A DNA stretch of 64,000 nt from Xaviernesmea oryzae. Its GTDB lineage: Bacteria > Pseudomonadota > Alphaproteobacteria > Rhizobiales > Rhizobiaceae. The position numbers and the translations under genes are program-made. This document shows positions 8,985-16,896 of this stretch, piece by piece. The notes under the pieces were generated by a model that was given only the letters and a program-made list of their open reading frames with translations, ran no database searches and was not told where the DNA came from. How positions within the stretch are numbered: the first letter of the stretch is position 1; each line of letters opens with the position of its first letter. The stretch lies in contig NZ_FOAM01000008.1 of assembly GCF_900109605.1 (NCBI RefSeq), positions 124,001 through 188,000 on the forward strand, written 5' to 3'.

Positions 8985-9122
8985 GGTGCGTTTGAGAAGG
9001 GCATGCCGCGACGGAGCCTGTTTCAGGCCGGCGCGTGCCGATGATCCCGGGCTCCAAGGGCTGCGGACTGTTCCCGGATAGGACGAGCCGGGCGTGCCGG
9101 AAAAAGAGAGGGGTCGATCGCC

Positions 9123-10916
9123 ATGCGCGTCGCCGATTATATCATGCAGCGCCTGGAAGCCGCCGGGATCGGTCATGTCTTCCTGGTGACGGGCCGCGGC
9201 GCGCTGTTTCTGACCGATGCGCTGGCCAAGAACACGGCGCTGACGGCCGTCTCCGTGCATCACGAGCAGTCAGCGGCCTTTGCCGCGATCGCTTATGCGC
9301 ATCAGTCCTCCGGGATCGGTGCATGCCTGGTCTCCACCGGCTGCGCATCCACCAATGCCATGACCGGCGTGCTGTCGGCGTGGCAGGATGGGGTGCCCTG
9401 CATCTTCATTTCCGGCCAGAACACGCTGAAGGAAACCACGCGCCAGACCGGGCTTGCGCTGCGCACCTATGGGCAGCAGGAGGCGGACATTGTCTCCCTG
9501 GTGACGCCGATCACAAAATACGCGACGATGATCACCGCACCGGAGCAGATCGTCGAAGCCATGGACCGGGCTCTGACGCTCGCCAATACCGGCCGCAAGG
9601 GGCCGGTCTGGATCGATGTGCCGCTGGATCTACAAAGTGCTCAGATCGATCCCGAACAGATCACTGGGGCGCCGGATCTCGTGCCCGACCGGCCGGAGCC
9701 GCAGGAAGATGACGTTCAGGCTGTGCTTGCCGCTCTGGCAGGCGCCGAACGTCCGGTCGTTCTGATCGGCAGCGGTGTCCGTGGCGCCGGCGCTGAAGAT
9801 GCCTTCCGGCGGTTTGTCGAGGGTCGTGGTTTGCCCGTCACCTTCGCCGCATCCGCGCCAGACACCTACGGCAGCGCGCACGATCTGTCGATCGGCTCTG
9901 TCGGAGCCATGGGATGCTCGCGCGCGGGCAATTTCGCCATTCAGAATGCCGATCTGGTGCTTGTCCTCGGCTGCCGGCTGACCTCTCTGACGACAGGCCC
10001 CGATTTCTGCAAGTTCGCGCGCGCCGCCCAGATCGTCGTCGTCGATATCGACCCGGCGGAGCACGCCAAGGACACGATCCGCATCGACCGACTGGTGCAT
10101 GCCGATATCGCAGCTTTTCTCGCGCGGCTCGAAGCCGCCGACACGGCCGCCGATGCAGGGCGCCATGCCCATTGGGCGCAGCAGTGCCGTCGATGGAAGG
10201 GGCTGTTCGCCGAGGTCGAGCCGGCCTTCCGTCATGAGCACCAGGTCGATCTTTACGAACTGGCCGACCGGCTGCCAGCCCATCTCCCCGGCAAGGCCAC
10301 GATCATCACCGATTCCGGCCTGAACGAGGTGATCCTGCCGACCAATATGCACTTCACGTCAGACATGAGCTGCATTCATCCGGCGATGCAGGGCGCCATG
10401 GGCTTTGCGCTCCCGGCCACGATCGGCGCTACCTTCGCCGGTGCGGGCGCCATTGTCGCGGTCATTGGCGATGGCTCGATCATGATGAACCTGCAGGAGC
10501 TGGAAACGATCCGCTACCACGCCTTGCCCATCAAAATCGTGGTGATCAACAACAACGTCTATTCGATCATTCGCCGGCGTCAGCAGGATATGTTCCGCAA
10601 GCGGGTGATCGGCACCGATCCGCAGACCGGGGTCAGCTGCCCGGATTTCTCGAAGGTGGCGGATTGCTTTGGGCTCGATTATGTGAAAATCGACCATCGT
10701 GATCGTCTCGATCAGGGCCTGTCTGACATGATGGGACGCGCCGGGCCGGTTCTTTGCGAGATCATCGGCCGGCCGGATCAGGAATATATCGAGCTTGGCC
10801 AAGCACGCAGCCTGAGCGACCGCCGCTTCGTGCGCCGCCCGCTCGAGGATCAGATACCGTTCCTCGACCGCGACCTCTTCCTCAGGGAAATGATCGTCGA
10901 GCCTATCGACCAGTAG
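9123..10916 (+). CDS. Thiamine-diphosphate-dependent enzyme (acetolactate synthase/YerE-like)
   Basis: A 597-residue complete three-domain ThDP enzyme. The cofactor-activating glutamate is Glu48 in VHHEQSAAFAA. The ThDP/Mg motif starts at GDGSIMMN (about residue 450) and ends with NN about 27 residues later. It should decarboxylate a 2-oxo acid such as pyruvate and transfer the acyl anion to an acceptor. In polysaccharide loci, relatives such as YerE add a two-carbon branch to a keto-sugar nucleotide. The local CDP-glucose dehydratase and the LuxC aldehyde are both possible acceptors, but this is inference. GAGAGG precedes the ATG; the gap to the dehydratase gene is 138 bases. Confidence 0.82.
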   Translation: MRVADYIMQRLEAAGIGHVFLVTGRGALFLTDALAKNTALTAVSVHHEQSAAFAAIAYAHQSSGIGACLVSTGCASTNAMTGVLSAWQDGVPCIFISGQNTLKETTRQTGLALRTYGQQEADIVSLVTPITKYATMITAPEQIVEAMDRALTLANTGRKGPVWIDVPLDLQSAQIDPEQITGAPDLVPDRPEPQEDDVQAVLAALAGAERPVVLIGSGVRGAGAEDAFRRFVEGRGLPVTFAASAPDTYGSAHDLSIGSVGAMGCSRAGNFAIQNADLVLVLGCRLTSLTTGPDFCKFARAAQIVVVDIDPAEHAKDTIRIDRLVHADIAAFLARLEAADTAADAGRHAHWAQQCRRWKGLFAEVEPAFRHEHQVDLYELADRLPAHLPGKATIITDSGLNEVILPTNMHFTSDMSCIHPAMQGAMGFALPATIGATFAGAGAIVAVIGDGSIMMNLQELETIRYHALPIKIVVINNNVYSIIRRRQQDMFRKRVIGTDPQTGVSCPDFSKVADCFGLDYVKIDHRDRLDQGLSDMMGRAGPVLCEIIGRPDQEYIELGQARSLSDRRFVRRPLEDQIPFLDRDLFLREMIVEPIDQ

Positions 10917-10929
10917 CAGGATCTCCCAA

Positions 10930-11967
10930 ATGGCAACGCTGACCCTTCGCAATGGCCGCATCGTCGGCGACTATCTGGCCCCTTATGTCATTGCCGAACT
11001 CAATACGAGCCATTTCGGCGACATGGCGATCGCGCGCGCGATGATCGACAAGGCCAAGGAAGCCGGCTGCGATTGCGTCAAGTTCCAGTCCTGGAGCACG
11101 CAGTCGCTCTATTCCGAAAGCTATTATCGCCAGAACGCCATCGCCAAGCGCATCGTGCATAAGTTTTCGATGGGCGAGGCAGAGCTTCAGGAGCTGTCGA
11201 TCTACTGCACTTCGGTCGGGATCGACTTTGCCTCGACGCCCTATTCGCGCGCGGAAGCGGCCTTTCTGGTAGAGGCCTGCAACGTGCCCTTCGTCAAGAT
11301 CGCCTCGATGGAGCTGAACAATCTGCCCTATCTGAGGTTTCTGGGCGGTCTCGGCGTTCCCCTCGTGCTCTCGACTGGCATGGGTACGCTGGAGGAAATC
11401 GTCACCGCCGTGCGCACCATCGAGGCCACCGGCCAGCGTGACATCGTCATCCTGCACTGCACCTCCGTCTACCCCGCGCCGCCCGAAACCATCCGGCTGC
11501 AGAATATCGTGGGCTTGCGGAGCGAGTTTCCGGCCTACCCGATCGGCTATTCCGATCACAGCATCGGCATAGAGATTCCGGCGGCTTCCGTCGCGCTCGG
11601 CGCCGGCGTGATTGAGAAGCACTTTACCCTCGACAGCAGCCGTATCGGTATGGACAACCAGATGGCCACCGAGCCGGAAGAAATGGCCAGGATGATCGCC
11701 GCCTGCCATACGGTGCATAAGGCGCTGGGCGGCACCGGCCGTATTCTCGACGCAGCCGAGCGAGACCAGATTCCGAAGATGCGCCGCAGCCTCATCGCCG
11801 CCCGGCCATTGAAGGCCGGAGAGGTGATTGCGGCGGAGGATCTCGACGCCAAGCGGCCGGGCACCGGCATTCCGCCTGGTTCGATGGATCTTCTCATCGG
11901 CAAGCGCCTGACCCGGGATATCGAGGCCGATGCAGCGATCCTGATCACCGATGTCGAGGCATCGTGA
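10930..11967 (+). CDS. NeuB-like N-acylneuraminate/PEP-aldol synthase with SAF domain
   Basis: A 345-residue NeuB-family enzyme, which condenses phosphoenolpyruvate with an aldose to make a nonulosonic acid. The TIM-barrel part shows VIAELNTSHFGD (residues 20-31), CVKFQSW, STGMGTLEEI and YSDHSIGIEIP with GVIEKHFTLD. The C-terminal SAF (antifreeze-like) domain starts around residue 280 (RRSLIAARPLKAGEVI). All parts are present. The usual partners, a hydrolysing UDP-GlcNAc epimerase and a CMP-sugar synthetase, are not in this window. The enzyme may therefore use a different aldehyde, possibly made by the LuxC-like reductase, or its partners may lie elsewhere. AGCAGGATCTCCCAA provides the ribosome site. 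Confidence 0.85.
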   Translation: MATLTLRNGRIVGDYLAPYVIAELNTSHFGDMAIARAMIDKAKEAGCDCVKFQSWSTQSLYSESYYRQNAIAKRIVHKFSMGEAELQELSIYCTSVGIDFASTPYSRAEAAFLVEACNVPFVKIASMELNNLPYLRFLGGLGVPLVLSTGMGTLEEIVTAVRTIEATGQRDIVILHCTSVYPAPPETIRLQNIVGLRSEFPAYPIGYSDHSIGIEIPAASVALGAGVIEKHFTLDSSRIGMDNQMATEPEEMARMIAACHTVHKALGGTGRILDAAERDQIPKMRRSLIAARPLKAGEVIAAEDLDAKRPGTGIPPGSMDLLIGKRLTRDIEADAAILITDVEAS

Positions 11968-12629
11968 CCATGGTAGAGGCTGCTTTGCAACGGCCTTTCG
12001 GCGAGATCGTCCAGGACATTATCCAGGGCCGCACGACGCTGGCTCTACCCTTGAAAACATCCGACGGGCAGGAGATCGGCCGCCTCGTGCCGCTGACCCG
12101 CGCGCATCTCGACGATGCCCATGTCATCGGCAAGCTCACCGACTGGCGCAATACCAATAAGGATGCCTTCTTCACCCAGTTCACCGCAACGCCTGAGCGC
12201 ACACGGGGTTGGCTGGACAAGGTGGTGTTCGCGTCGACGACGCAGCTGATCTTTCTCATCATCGCCGAGGATGGCGCGCTGATTGGCCATTTTGGCTTCA
12301 AGGATCTCACGCAGGACGACGTTCTGCTCGACAATGCCATGCGCGGCGAGCGCGGCGGCCATCCCAAGCTGCTTCAGATCGCCGGCGAGACGCTGATCAA
12401 CTGGCTCTTCGAGGCGGCGAAGGTTCGCCGGGTCATTGGCACGGTGCTGACCACCAATGTCCCCGCGATCATGATGAACCGCGCCATGGGCTTCGGCCTC
12501 TGGGAGAAGTACCCTCTGGAGAAGAGCGTGCAGAACGGCGAAACCCGCTGGATCGAAGGCGAGCCCGGAACGTCCAGCCGTGATGGCGTCTATGCCTACC
12601 GGGTCGAGATCGTCCGCGAGCGGGCGTAG
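11964..12629 (+). CDS. GNAT-family N-acetyltransferase
   Basis: A protein of about 220 residues with a GNAT fold. The N-terminal strand GRLVPLTRAHLDDAHVIGKLTDWRN is followed by FLIIAEDGALIGHFGFKDL and by helix/strand segments ending with TVLTTNVPAIMMNRAMGF, the typical acetyl-CoA-binding and closing region. The GTG at 11964 overlaps the neuB stop; ATG at 11970 is an equally good start. As the last gene of the forward run it probably N-acylates the amino sugar or nonulosonic acid product. PseH/NeuD-like roles are possible, but the substrate is unknown. Confidence 0.75.
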   Translation: MTMVEAALQRPFGEIVQDIIQGRTTLALPLKTSDGQEIGRLVPLTRAHLDDAHVIGKLTDWRNTNKDAFFTQFTATPERTRGWLDKVVFASTTQLIFLIIAEDGALIGHFGFKDLTQDDVLLDNAMRGERGGHPKLLQIAGETLINWLFEAAKVRRVIGTVLTTNVPAIMMNRAMGFGLWEKYPLEKSVQNGETRWIEGEPGTSSRDGVYAYRVEIVRERA

Positions 12630-12981
12630 ATCATCGGATCGGAAAGGTGAGCGCCGATGTTCGGCGCGAGGGCCTGGTTGCGGAGCTTCGCCTTATGCTG
12701 AAGGATGCGCCATGCCTCGTCAGCGCATCCCCTGCGGTTCAACCATCTTGCCGGTTTCGATTTGAGCCTTGCAATGCTCCTCCGCTTGGCCGGAGACAGC
12801 ACCCCACGCGCCGGCACGACATGCTGAATCGTGCCCGCAACGCTCTGCCCACATCGCTGCATCGATTTGAAACGGACAGCGTGAGCCGCCTGAAAGTAGC
12901 GTTCGGCCTGTCTCCATACCTGCTCTTCCTGTCCTGGACATTCAGGCTTCCCCAAGGCCCGTTGCGATCAGGCCCGAATGC
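12630..12981. other. Intergenic stretch, no gene seen
   Basis: This stretch lies between the last gene of the forward cluster and the shared terminator. I see open frames without family resemblance or convincing ribosome sites and no clear promoter. Confidence 0.5.
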
Positions 12982-13018
12982 ACAAGGCCCCTCCCTATGG
13001 TCTAGGGAAGGGCCTTGT
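12982..13018. terminator. Bidirectional hairpin terminator between convergent glycan operons
   Basis: ACAAGGCCC and GGGCCTTGT form the outer stem and TCCCTA/TAGGGA the inner stem, with a single C.A mismatch and a five-base loop. It lies between the forward operon ending at 12629 and the reverse gene ending at 13080. The T-richness on either side is weak, so efficiency is uncertain. Confidence 0.7.
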
Positions 13019-13079
13019 TAAAGATGGTCATACGGCCTGCACGGCTCGTTCTGCCTGCTTCAGGTGGGCGAGGCTGGGC

Positions 13080-13832
13080 TCAGCCCTTGATGCACTTCAG
13101 ATACCCGCCCGGCGAGCTGGAGAGCACCAGCTTGCCATTGACGACAGCATCTGGCTCGAAGCGGTCGGTTTCGGTGAGATAGGCGTTGAGCGCAGCAAAG
13201 GGCTCATTGCCCGGCATCCAGATCTTCGAGCGCTTGGTCGGAATTTGCGAGGGCTTGCTCTGGCCGAGCAGCGTGTCGGCGACAACAAGATACTGGCCCT
13301 CGGTGACCAGCGGTCCGTAATGGCGCAACTCGTCGAGCACGTGGTCGCGGCTATGGTCGCTATCGAGCACCACCATGACCGATGCGCCCTCGGGAATAGC
13401 GACTTTGACCTTGTCCATGACGGCAGCGTCGGTCGACGGGCCTTCGATCAGTTCGATCCGGTGTGCCATGGGATGGCTTTCGATCGAGTCGCGGTTATGC
13501 GCGCGGATGTCGATGTCGACGCCGACCACCTTGCCCTTGCCGACGAGCTGGAGCAGGGCCGCCATCATGATGACGGAGCCACCACGGGCTACGCCGGTTT
13601 CGATGATGACGTCCGGCTTCGTCGCCCAGATGACTTCCTGGGTGGCCATGACATCGGCCGGCTGCTGAATGATCGGCAGACCGAGGAAGGACCAGAGATA
13701 GGCATAGTCATATTTGTCGAGCGTGACGAGCATCTCGGTGGACTGCTCCAGCGCTTCCCGGTCGCGCCCGAGTGCCAAGCACATTTCGCGCTTATGGGCT
13801 TCGAATTCCTGGCGGTCGTCCTTCACGGTCAT
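13080..13832 (-). CDS. CmcI-type (cephalosporin hydroxylase family) SAM-dependent methyltransferase
   Basis: A 250-residue protein of the CmcI/rhamnosyl O-methyltransferase family. The SAM fold is seen in VIIETGVARGGSVIMMA (motif I, near residue 75), GKVVGVDIDIRAHN, and the metal-binding-like VMVVLDSDHSRDHV near residue 152. Such enzymes typically O-methylate a sugar or similar hydroxyl group despite the name hydroxylase. The ribosome site AGGA lies upstream of the ATG. It is the last gene of a reverse group with the DegT aminotransferase 56 bases upstream, so methylation of an amino-sugar glycan is plausible but not shown. Confidence 0.8.
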   Translation of the reverse strand: MTVKDDRQEFEAHKREMCLALGRDREALEQSTEMLVTLDKYDYAYLWSFLGLPIIQQPADVMATQEVIWATKPDVIIETGVARGGSVIMMAALLQLVGKGKVVGVDIDIRAHNRDSIESHPMAHRIELIEGPSTDAAVMDKVKVAIPEGASVMVVLDSDHSRDHVLDELRHYGPLVTEGQYLVVADTLLGQSKPSQIPTKRSKIWMPGNEPFAALNAYLTETDRFEPDAVVNGKLVLSSSPGGYLKCIKG

Positions 13833-13888
13833 AACGGTCCTGTTCTTTCCTTGATCGACCCGGCGCTTCGAGGCGTGGGCTTTGAGCT

Positions 13889-15046
13889 TCAGGCGATGGC
13901 TGCGCGAGGCAGCGAATGGGAGGATGTGCGCTCGGCCAGAATGTCCCTCAGCACATCGGCAACCCGTTCGATCTCTGCCTCGCTCATGTCGTGGAAGCTC
14001 GGCAGATTGATTGCGCGTTCGGGAATGTCGTAAGCGTTGCGGTTTGCCGGAACCTTGTCGAACATGTCGAGGCTCGACAGCGGATGGAAGAAGACGCGCG
14101 CGTCGATATTGGCAGCCTTGAAGGCTGCCTGCAGGGCCTCGCGCGTGATGCCGCTTTCCCGGGAGAAGACGGCGGTCGGCATCCAGGCGCCGTTGACGCC
14201 AGATACCGGTTCGGGGTTGAGCGCGATGGCGTCGATGTCTTGCAGGTGCCGGCGATAGGCGGCGAGGATCGCGCGCTTGCGCGCGGTCAGTTCCTCGATC
14301 CGCTCCAGCTGGGCGCAGCCGATCGCGGCCTGGATGTTCGACATCTTGTATTTGAAGCCGATCTCGTCTGGCCAGAATTGCTTGGTCTGCCCGCGCGCAC
14401 GTCCATGATTGCTAAGCGTCAGAACGCGGTCATACAGCGCCGCATCGTTGGTGGCGAAGAGGCCGCCTTCGCCCGTGGTCACGGTCTTGGTGCCGTGGAA
14501 GGAAAAGGTGGAAAACAGGCCCATGGAGCCCGCGCGCCGACCGGCAAGTTCCGAGCCGATCGCTTCGGCGGCATCCTCGATCACCGCGATACCGTGGCGC
14601 CGGCCGATCTCCAGCAGGCGGTCCATGTCGCAGAGATTGCCATAGAGATGCGTGGCTATGATGGCGCGGGTGCGCGGCGTGATCGCCGCTTCTGCGGCGG
14701 CCGGATCGATGCACCAGCTGTCGGCGCGCACATCGACGAAAACAGGTGTGGCGCCCAGATGGACGATGGGCGAGACGGTGGCGACCCAATTGGTGTCGGC
14801 AAGGATCACCTCATCGCCCTGGCCGATACCGAGCGCATGAAGACCCATATGCATCGCCCCGGTGCAGCTCGACGTGGCGATCGCATGCGCTATCCCGAGA
14901 TGATCGGCAAAAGCCTTTTCGAAGCGGTTGATATAGTCGTAGCAGCGCTCGCCCCAGCCATTGGCCGCGGCATCAGTGGCATAAGCGACTTCCAGCGGGC
15001 CGATCGATGGCTTCGTATAGAGAATGCGCGGCAGGCTCTGGGTCAT
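13889..15046 (-). CDS. DegT/DnrJ/EryC1/StrS-family sugar aminotransferase
   Basis: A 385-residue PLP enzyme that transaminates keto-sugar nucleotides, as perosamine synthase or VioA do. The PLP lysine is Lys187 in SFHGTKTVTTGEGG. Upstream are TSSCTGAMHMGLHALGIG, the phosphate-binding region, and VIEDAAEAIGSE with the ring-stacking aspartate. The sequence is full length. Its substrate could be the 4-keto sugar from the CDP-glucose dehydratase pathway. It lies between the methyltransferase and the second glycosyltransferase-like gene; a hairpin separates it from the latter, and its own ribosome site is weak. Confidence 0.87.
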   Translation of the reverse strand: MTQSLPRILYTKPSIGPLEVAYATDAAANGWGERCYDYINRFEKAFADHLGIAHAIATSSCTGAMHMGLHALGIGQGDEVILADTNWVATVSPIVHLGATPVFVDVRADSWCIDPAAAEAAITPRTRAIIATHLYGNLCDMDRLLEIGRRHGIAVIEDAAEAIGSELAGRRAGSMGLFSTFSFHGTKTVTTGEGGLFATNDAALYDRVLTLSNHGRARGQTKQFWPDEIGFKYKMSNIQAAIGCAQLERIEELTARKRAILAAYRRHLQDIDAIALNPEPVSGVNGAWMPTAVFSRESGITREALQAAFKAANIDARVFFHPLSSLDMFDKVPANRNAYDIPERAINLPSFHDMSEAEIERVADVLRDILAERTSSHSLPRAAIA

Positions 15047-15129
15047 GGCGGGCGGGTCCGGTTTGTCACGGTGTGGGTGCCAGGCGGTTCGACCGACGTC
15101 TCACGCAAGGACCTGCGGCATCAGCTCGA

Positions 15130-15159
15130 AGCGAAGCAGCCGGCGCGGGCTGCTTCGCT
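15130..15159. terminator. Perfect 12-bp hairpin between two reverse genes
   Basis: AGCGAAGCAGCC pairs perfectly with GGCTGCTTCGCT around a six-base loop. It sits 13 bases beyond the stop of the reverse gene at 15172-16281. On the reverse strand no T-run follows; on the forward strand GTTTTATG follows. It could attenuate transcription into the aminotransferase gene or protect an mRNA end. Confidence 0.55.
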
Positions 15160-15171
15160 GTTTTATGGGCC

Positions 15172-16281
15172 TTACTGCAGCTGCTCTTCGTGGCAGATCA
15201 TCGGCACGGGGGCGAGAATCCAGTTGGCGGCGTCATAGAATTCCTGTGCCGTGCGTGCGCCGCCAAGGAAACGATCGACCATCAAGGCGCCGCCATGAAG
15301 GCCGCGGCGGCGGTCCTCCGGGCGGTTCGGTTGGAATTCGGGCCGGAAACCGGAGGCAAGCGTGCCGCCCATTGCCTGGAAAGCAGCGAAATAGCCGTTG
15401 CCCTTGGCAACGAAGGCGGGACGCTCCGTTTCCATCATGCAGTCGATCATGCAGGCGCGCAGGAAGTTTTCATCGGCGGTCCAGTTGTTGCCCAGTTCGC
15501 CCAGGACGTGAAACTGCGCCTCCGCAACGGCGCCAGTCAGGCCGAGACCGGCATGGAAGGGAAAATCATGCGACGTGCGATGCACCGCCGGCGGGCGATA
15601 GGCCGGCATATTCATCGCCGACATCGGACGGTCGCAGAAGGCCAAGGCGTCGCTGAAGAGCAGCACGCGCGCTGCCCATTCATATTGCGGCACCGGCGAG
15701 GACCAGCTGTCATTGACCGGGAGAGCCAGAAGCGTGTCGAGAAGCGAGCGGCGCAGGGCGCCGTGATAAAGGCCGAAGGGCATGCGCGGCGCGTTGAGGC
15801 TCTTCTCCCAATAGAAGAAGGCCTTGAGCATCGCCGTCTTGTCGAAGGAATTGATATGGTAATGCGTCGGCACTGCCACGGGGCCGGCAAGACCGGGCAC
15901 TGCCAGCGGATCGATCTGGAAGCTGTTCCAGCCGAGCGCATCGACGGAGGCATCACGGCGCTCTAGATAATGCACCATGACCACTAGGTCGGGGTCGACC
16001 GTATCGGACGGGCGGACGAGCGTGACCCAGCGGCCGGTGGCGCGGCTGGCGACGAGGCGCCAGAGGGCACGGGTCTCGGGTGTCGTGTCCAGCCGCTCGA
16101 TGATCAGCCTGTCGTCATTGGCGGCTTGCGCGATCAGCTCGTCCGGAACCTTGTCCGCGTCGGCCGTAAACAGGGCAATCACCTCGATATCCGTCGTCCG
16201 CTCGGCCAGGAGCTTGCCGGTAAGGCGCGCAAGATCCGGCGCGTCGGCGTCGACTGGAATGCAGATGGAGAGCGTGGCCAT
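15172..16281 (-). CDS. Glycosyltransferase family 2-like protein, relative of the protein at 3192-4415
   Basis: A 369-residue protein starting MATLSICIPVDAD, with GGGAGA as a good ribosome site before the ATG at 16281. The N-terminal GT-A-like part contains DIEVIALFTADADK and WVTLVRPSDTVDPDLVVMVHYLE, where the usual DDD triplet is replaced by RPSDTVDPD. The middle carries MPFGLYHGALRRSLLDTLL, matching MGFYHGAISMALMDSF of the protein at 3192-4415. The shared C-terminal architecture indicates a common origin. The altered acidic motif could mean changed donor use or lost catalysis. It heads the reverse group with the aminotransferase and methyltransferase. Confidence 0.65.
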   Translation of the reverse strand: MATLSICIPVDADAPDLARLTGKLLAERTTDIEVIALFTADADKVPDELIAQAANDDRLIIERLDTTPETRALWRLVASRATGRWVTLVRPSDTVDPDLVVMVHYLERRDASVDALGWNSFQIDPLAVPGLAGPVAVPTHYHINSFDKTAMLKAFFYWEKSLNAPRMPFGLYHGALRRSLLDTLLALPVNDSWSSPVPQYEWAARVLLFSDALAFCDRPMSAMNMPAYRPPAVHRTSHDFPFHAGLGLTGAVAEAQFHVLGELGNNWTADENFLRACMIDCMMETERPAFVAKGNGYFAAFQAMGGTLASGFRPEFQPNRPEDRRRGLHGGALMVDRFLGGARTAQEFYDAANWILAPVPMICHEEQLQ

Positions 16282-16684
16282 GGGTATCTCCCGGATCGGG
16301 CGCCCGAAGCGATGGGCGCCGCCTGAATTGTGATGGGCGGTCGTGGCTGCCTGTCTTCGCCTGGCCTCAAGGCCGCGAAGAAAGCGGGCATGCGTCCAGC
16401 TGGTCGCCCGCTGTTCTTGTAGGAGGCAAAGCTTGAGCGAGGCTTGGGATGACATGGCGCTCTCGTTGAAAGCCCTATGACCATCAGAGGCCGCCCGAGA
16501 ATGGCCCGCTTCGACAGGCGATGAGCGCCAAATCGCATTGTGCAAGGCAGGATCCGCTGAGGGCTGCTCTTTTCCCGCGGCGCATGCCGGCATTCAAGGC
16601 CGCACGATTTTATGTCGACCCTTCAAATTGTCACGATCGGTTTAAGCGCGACATCAGGGCTCGCAGGGCATCATGCCTTCAAGA
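16282..16684. other. Intergenic stretch upstream of candidate sRNA, no gene seen
   Basis: This stretch lies upstream of the reverse glycosyltransferase-like gene and should contain its promoter. I could not single out convincing -35/-10 boxes or a coding frame with family resemblance. Confidence 0.45.
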
Positions 16685-16787
16685 CGAGGCCGAGGGTCCC
16701 CTGCCATCGGCCTCGCCTTGCGCGGATTGCGCAGATCGATGACCTCCTTTTTGCCGCAGGATGCTGTCCCGTCCTGCGGCATTTTTT
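16685..16787 (+). ncRNA. Candidate trans-acting small RNA with orphan Rho-independent terminator
   Basis: Two hairpins lie 37 bases apart with no forward gene upstream for several kilobases. The first is CGAGGCCGA/TCGGCCTCG (16685-16715), the second a strong terminator at 16753-16787. The single-stranded linker contains GACCTCCTTTTT, an anti-Shine-Dalgarno sequence. That layout (short hairpin, exposed CCUCCU, terminator) resembles rhizobial sRNAs such as the suhB/MmgR group, but I cannot confirm membership without a covariance search. The 5' end is uncertain. Alternatively it is a leader/attenuator for the hydrolase gene at 16897. Confidence 0.5.
16753..16787 (+). terminator. Rho-independent terminator of the candidate sRNA
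   Basis: GCCGCAGGA pairs with TCCTGCGGC over a ten-base loop and is followed by ATTTTTT. This is the best canonical terminator in the left half of the window, and no annotated forward gene precedes it. Confidence 0.85.
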
Positions 16788-16896
16788 CGTGAAGGGTCCG
16801 GCCGGGCTCACTCGGCGCCGAATTGCGGCGCCACGCCTTGAAAGCATCATCGAGGCGTGGAAAAAACCGGCGCAATCACGATCGATGGAGAGCGCG

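Noticed and set aside
13916-15238. Forward open frame of 440 codons opposite the DegT aminotransferase
   Set aside because: The aminotransferase has all PLP motifs on the other strand; the forward frame has none.
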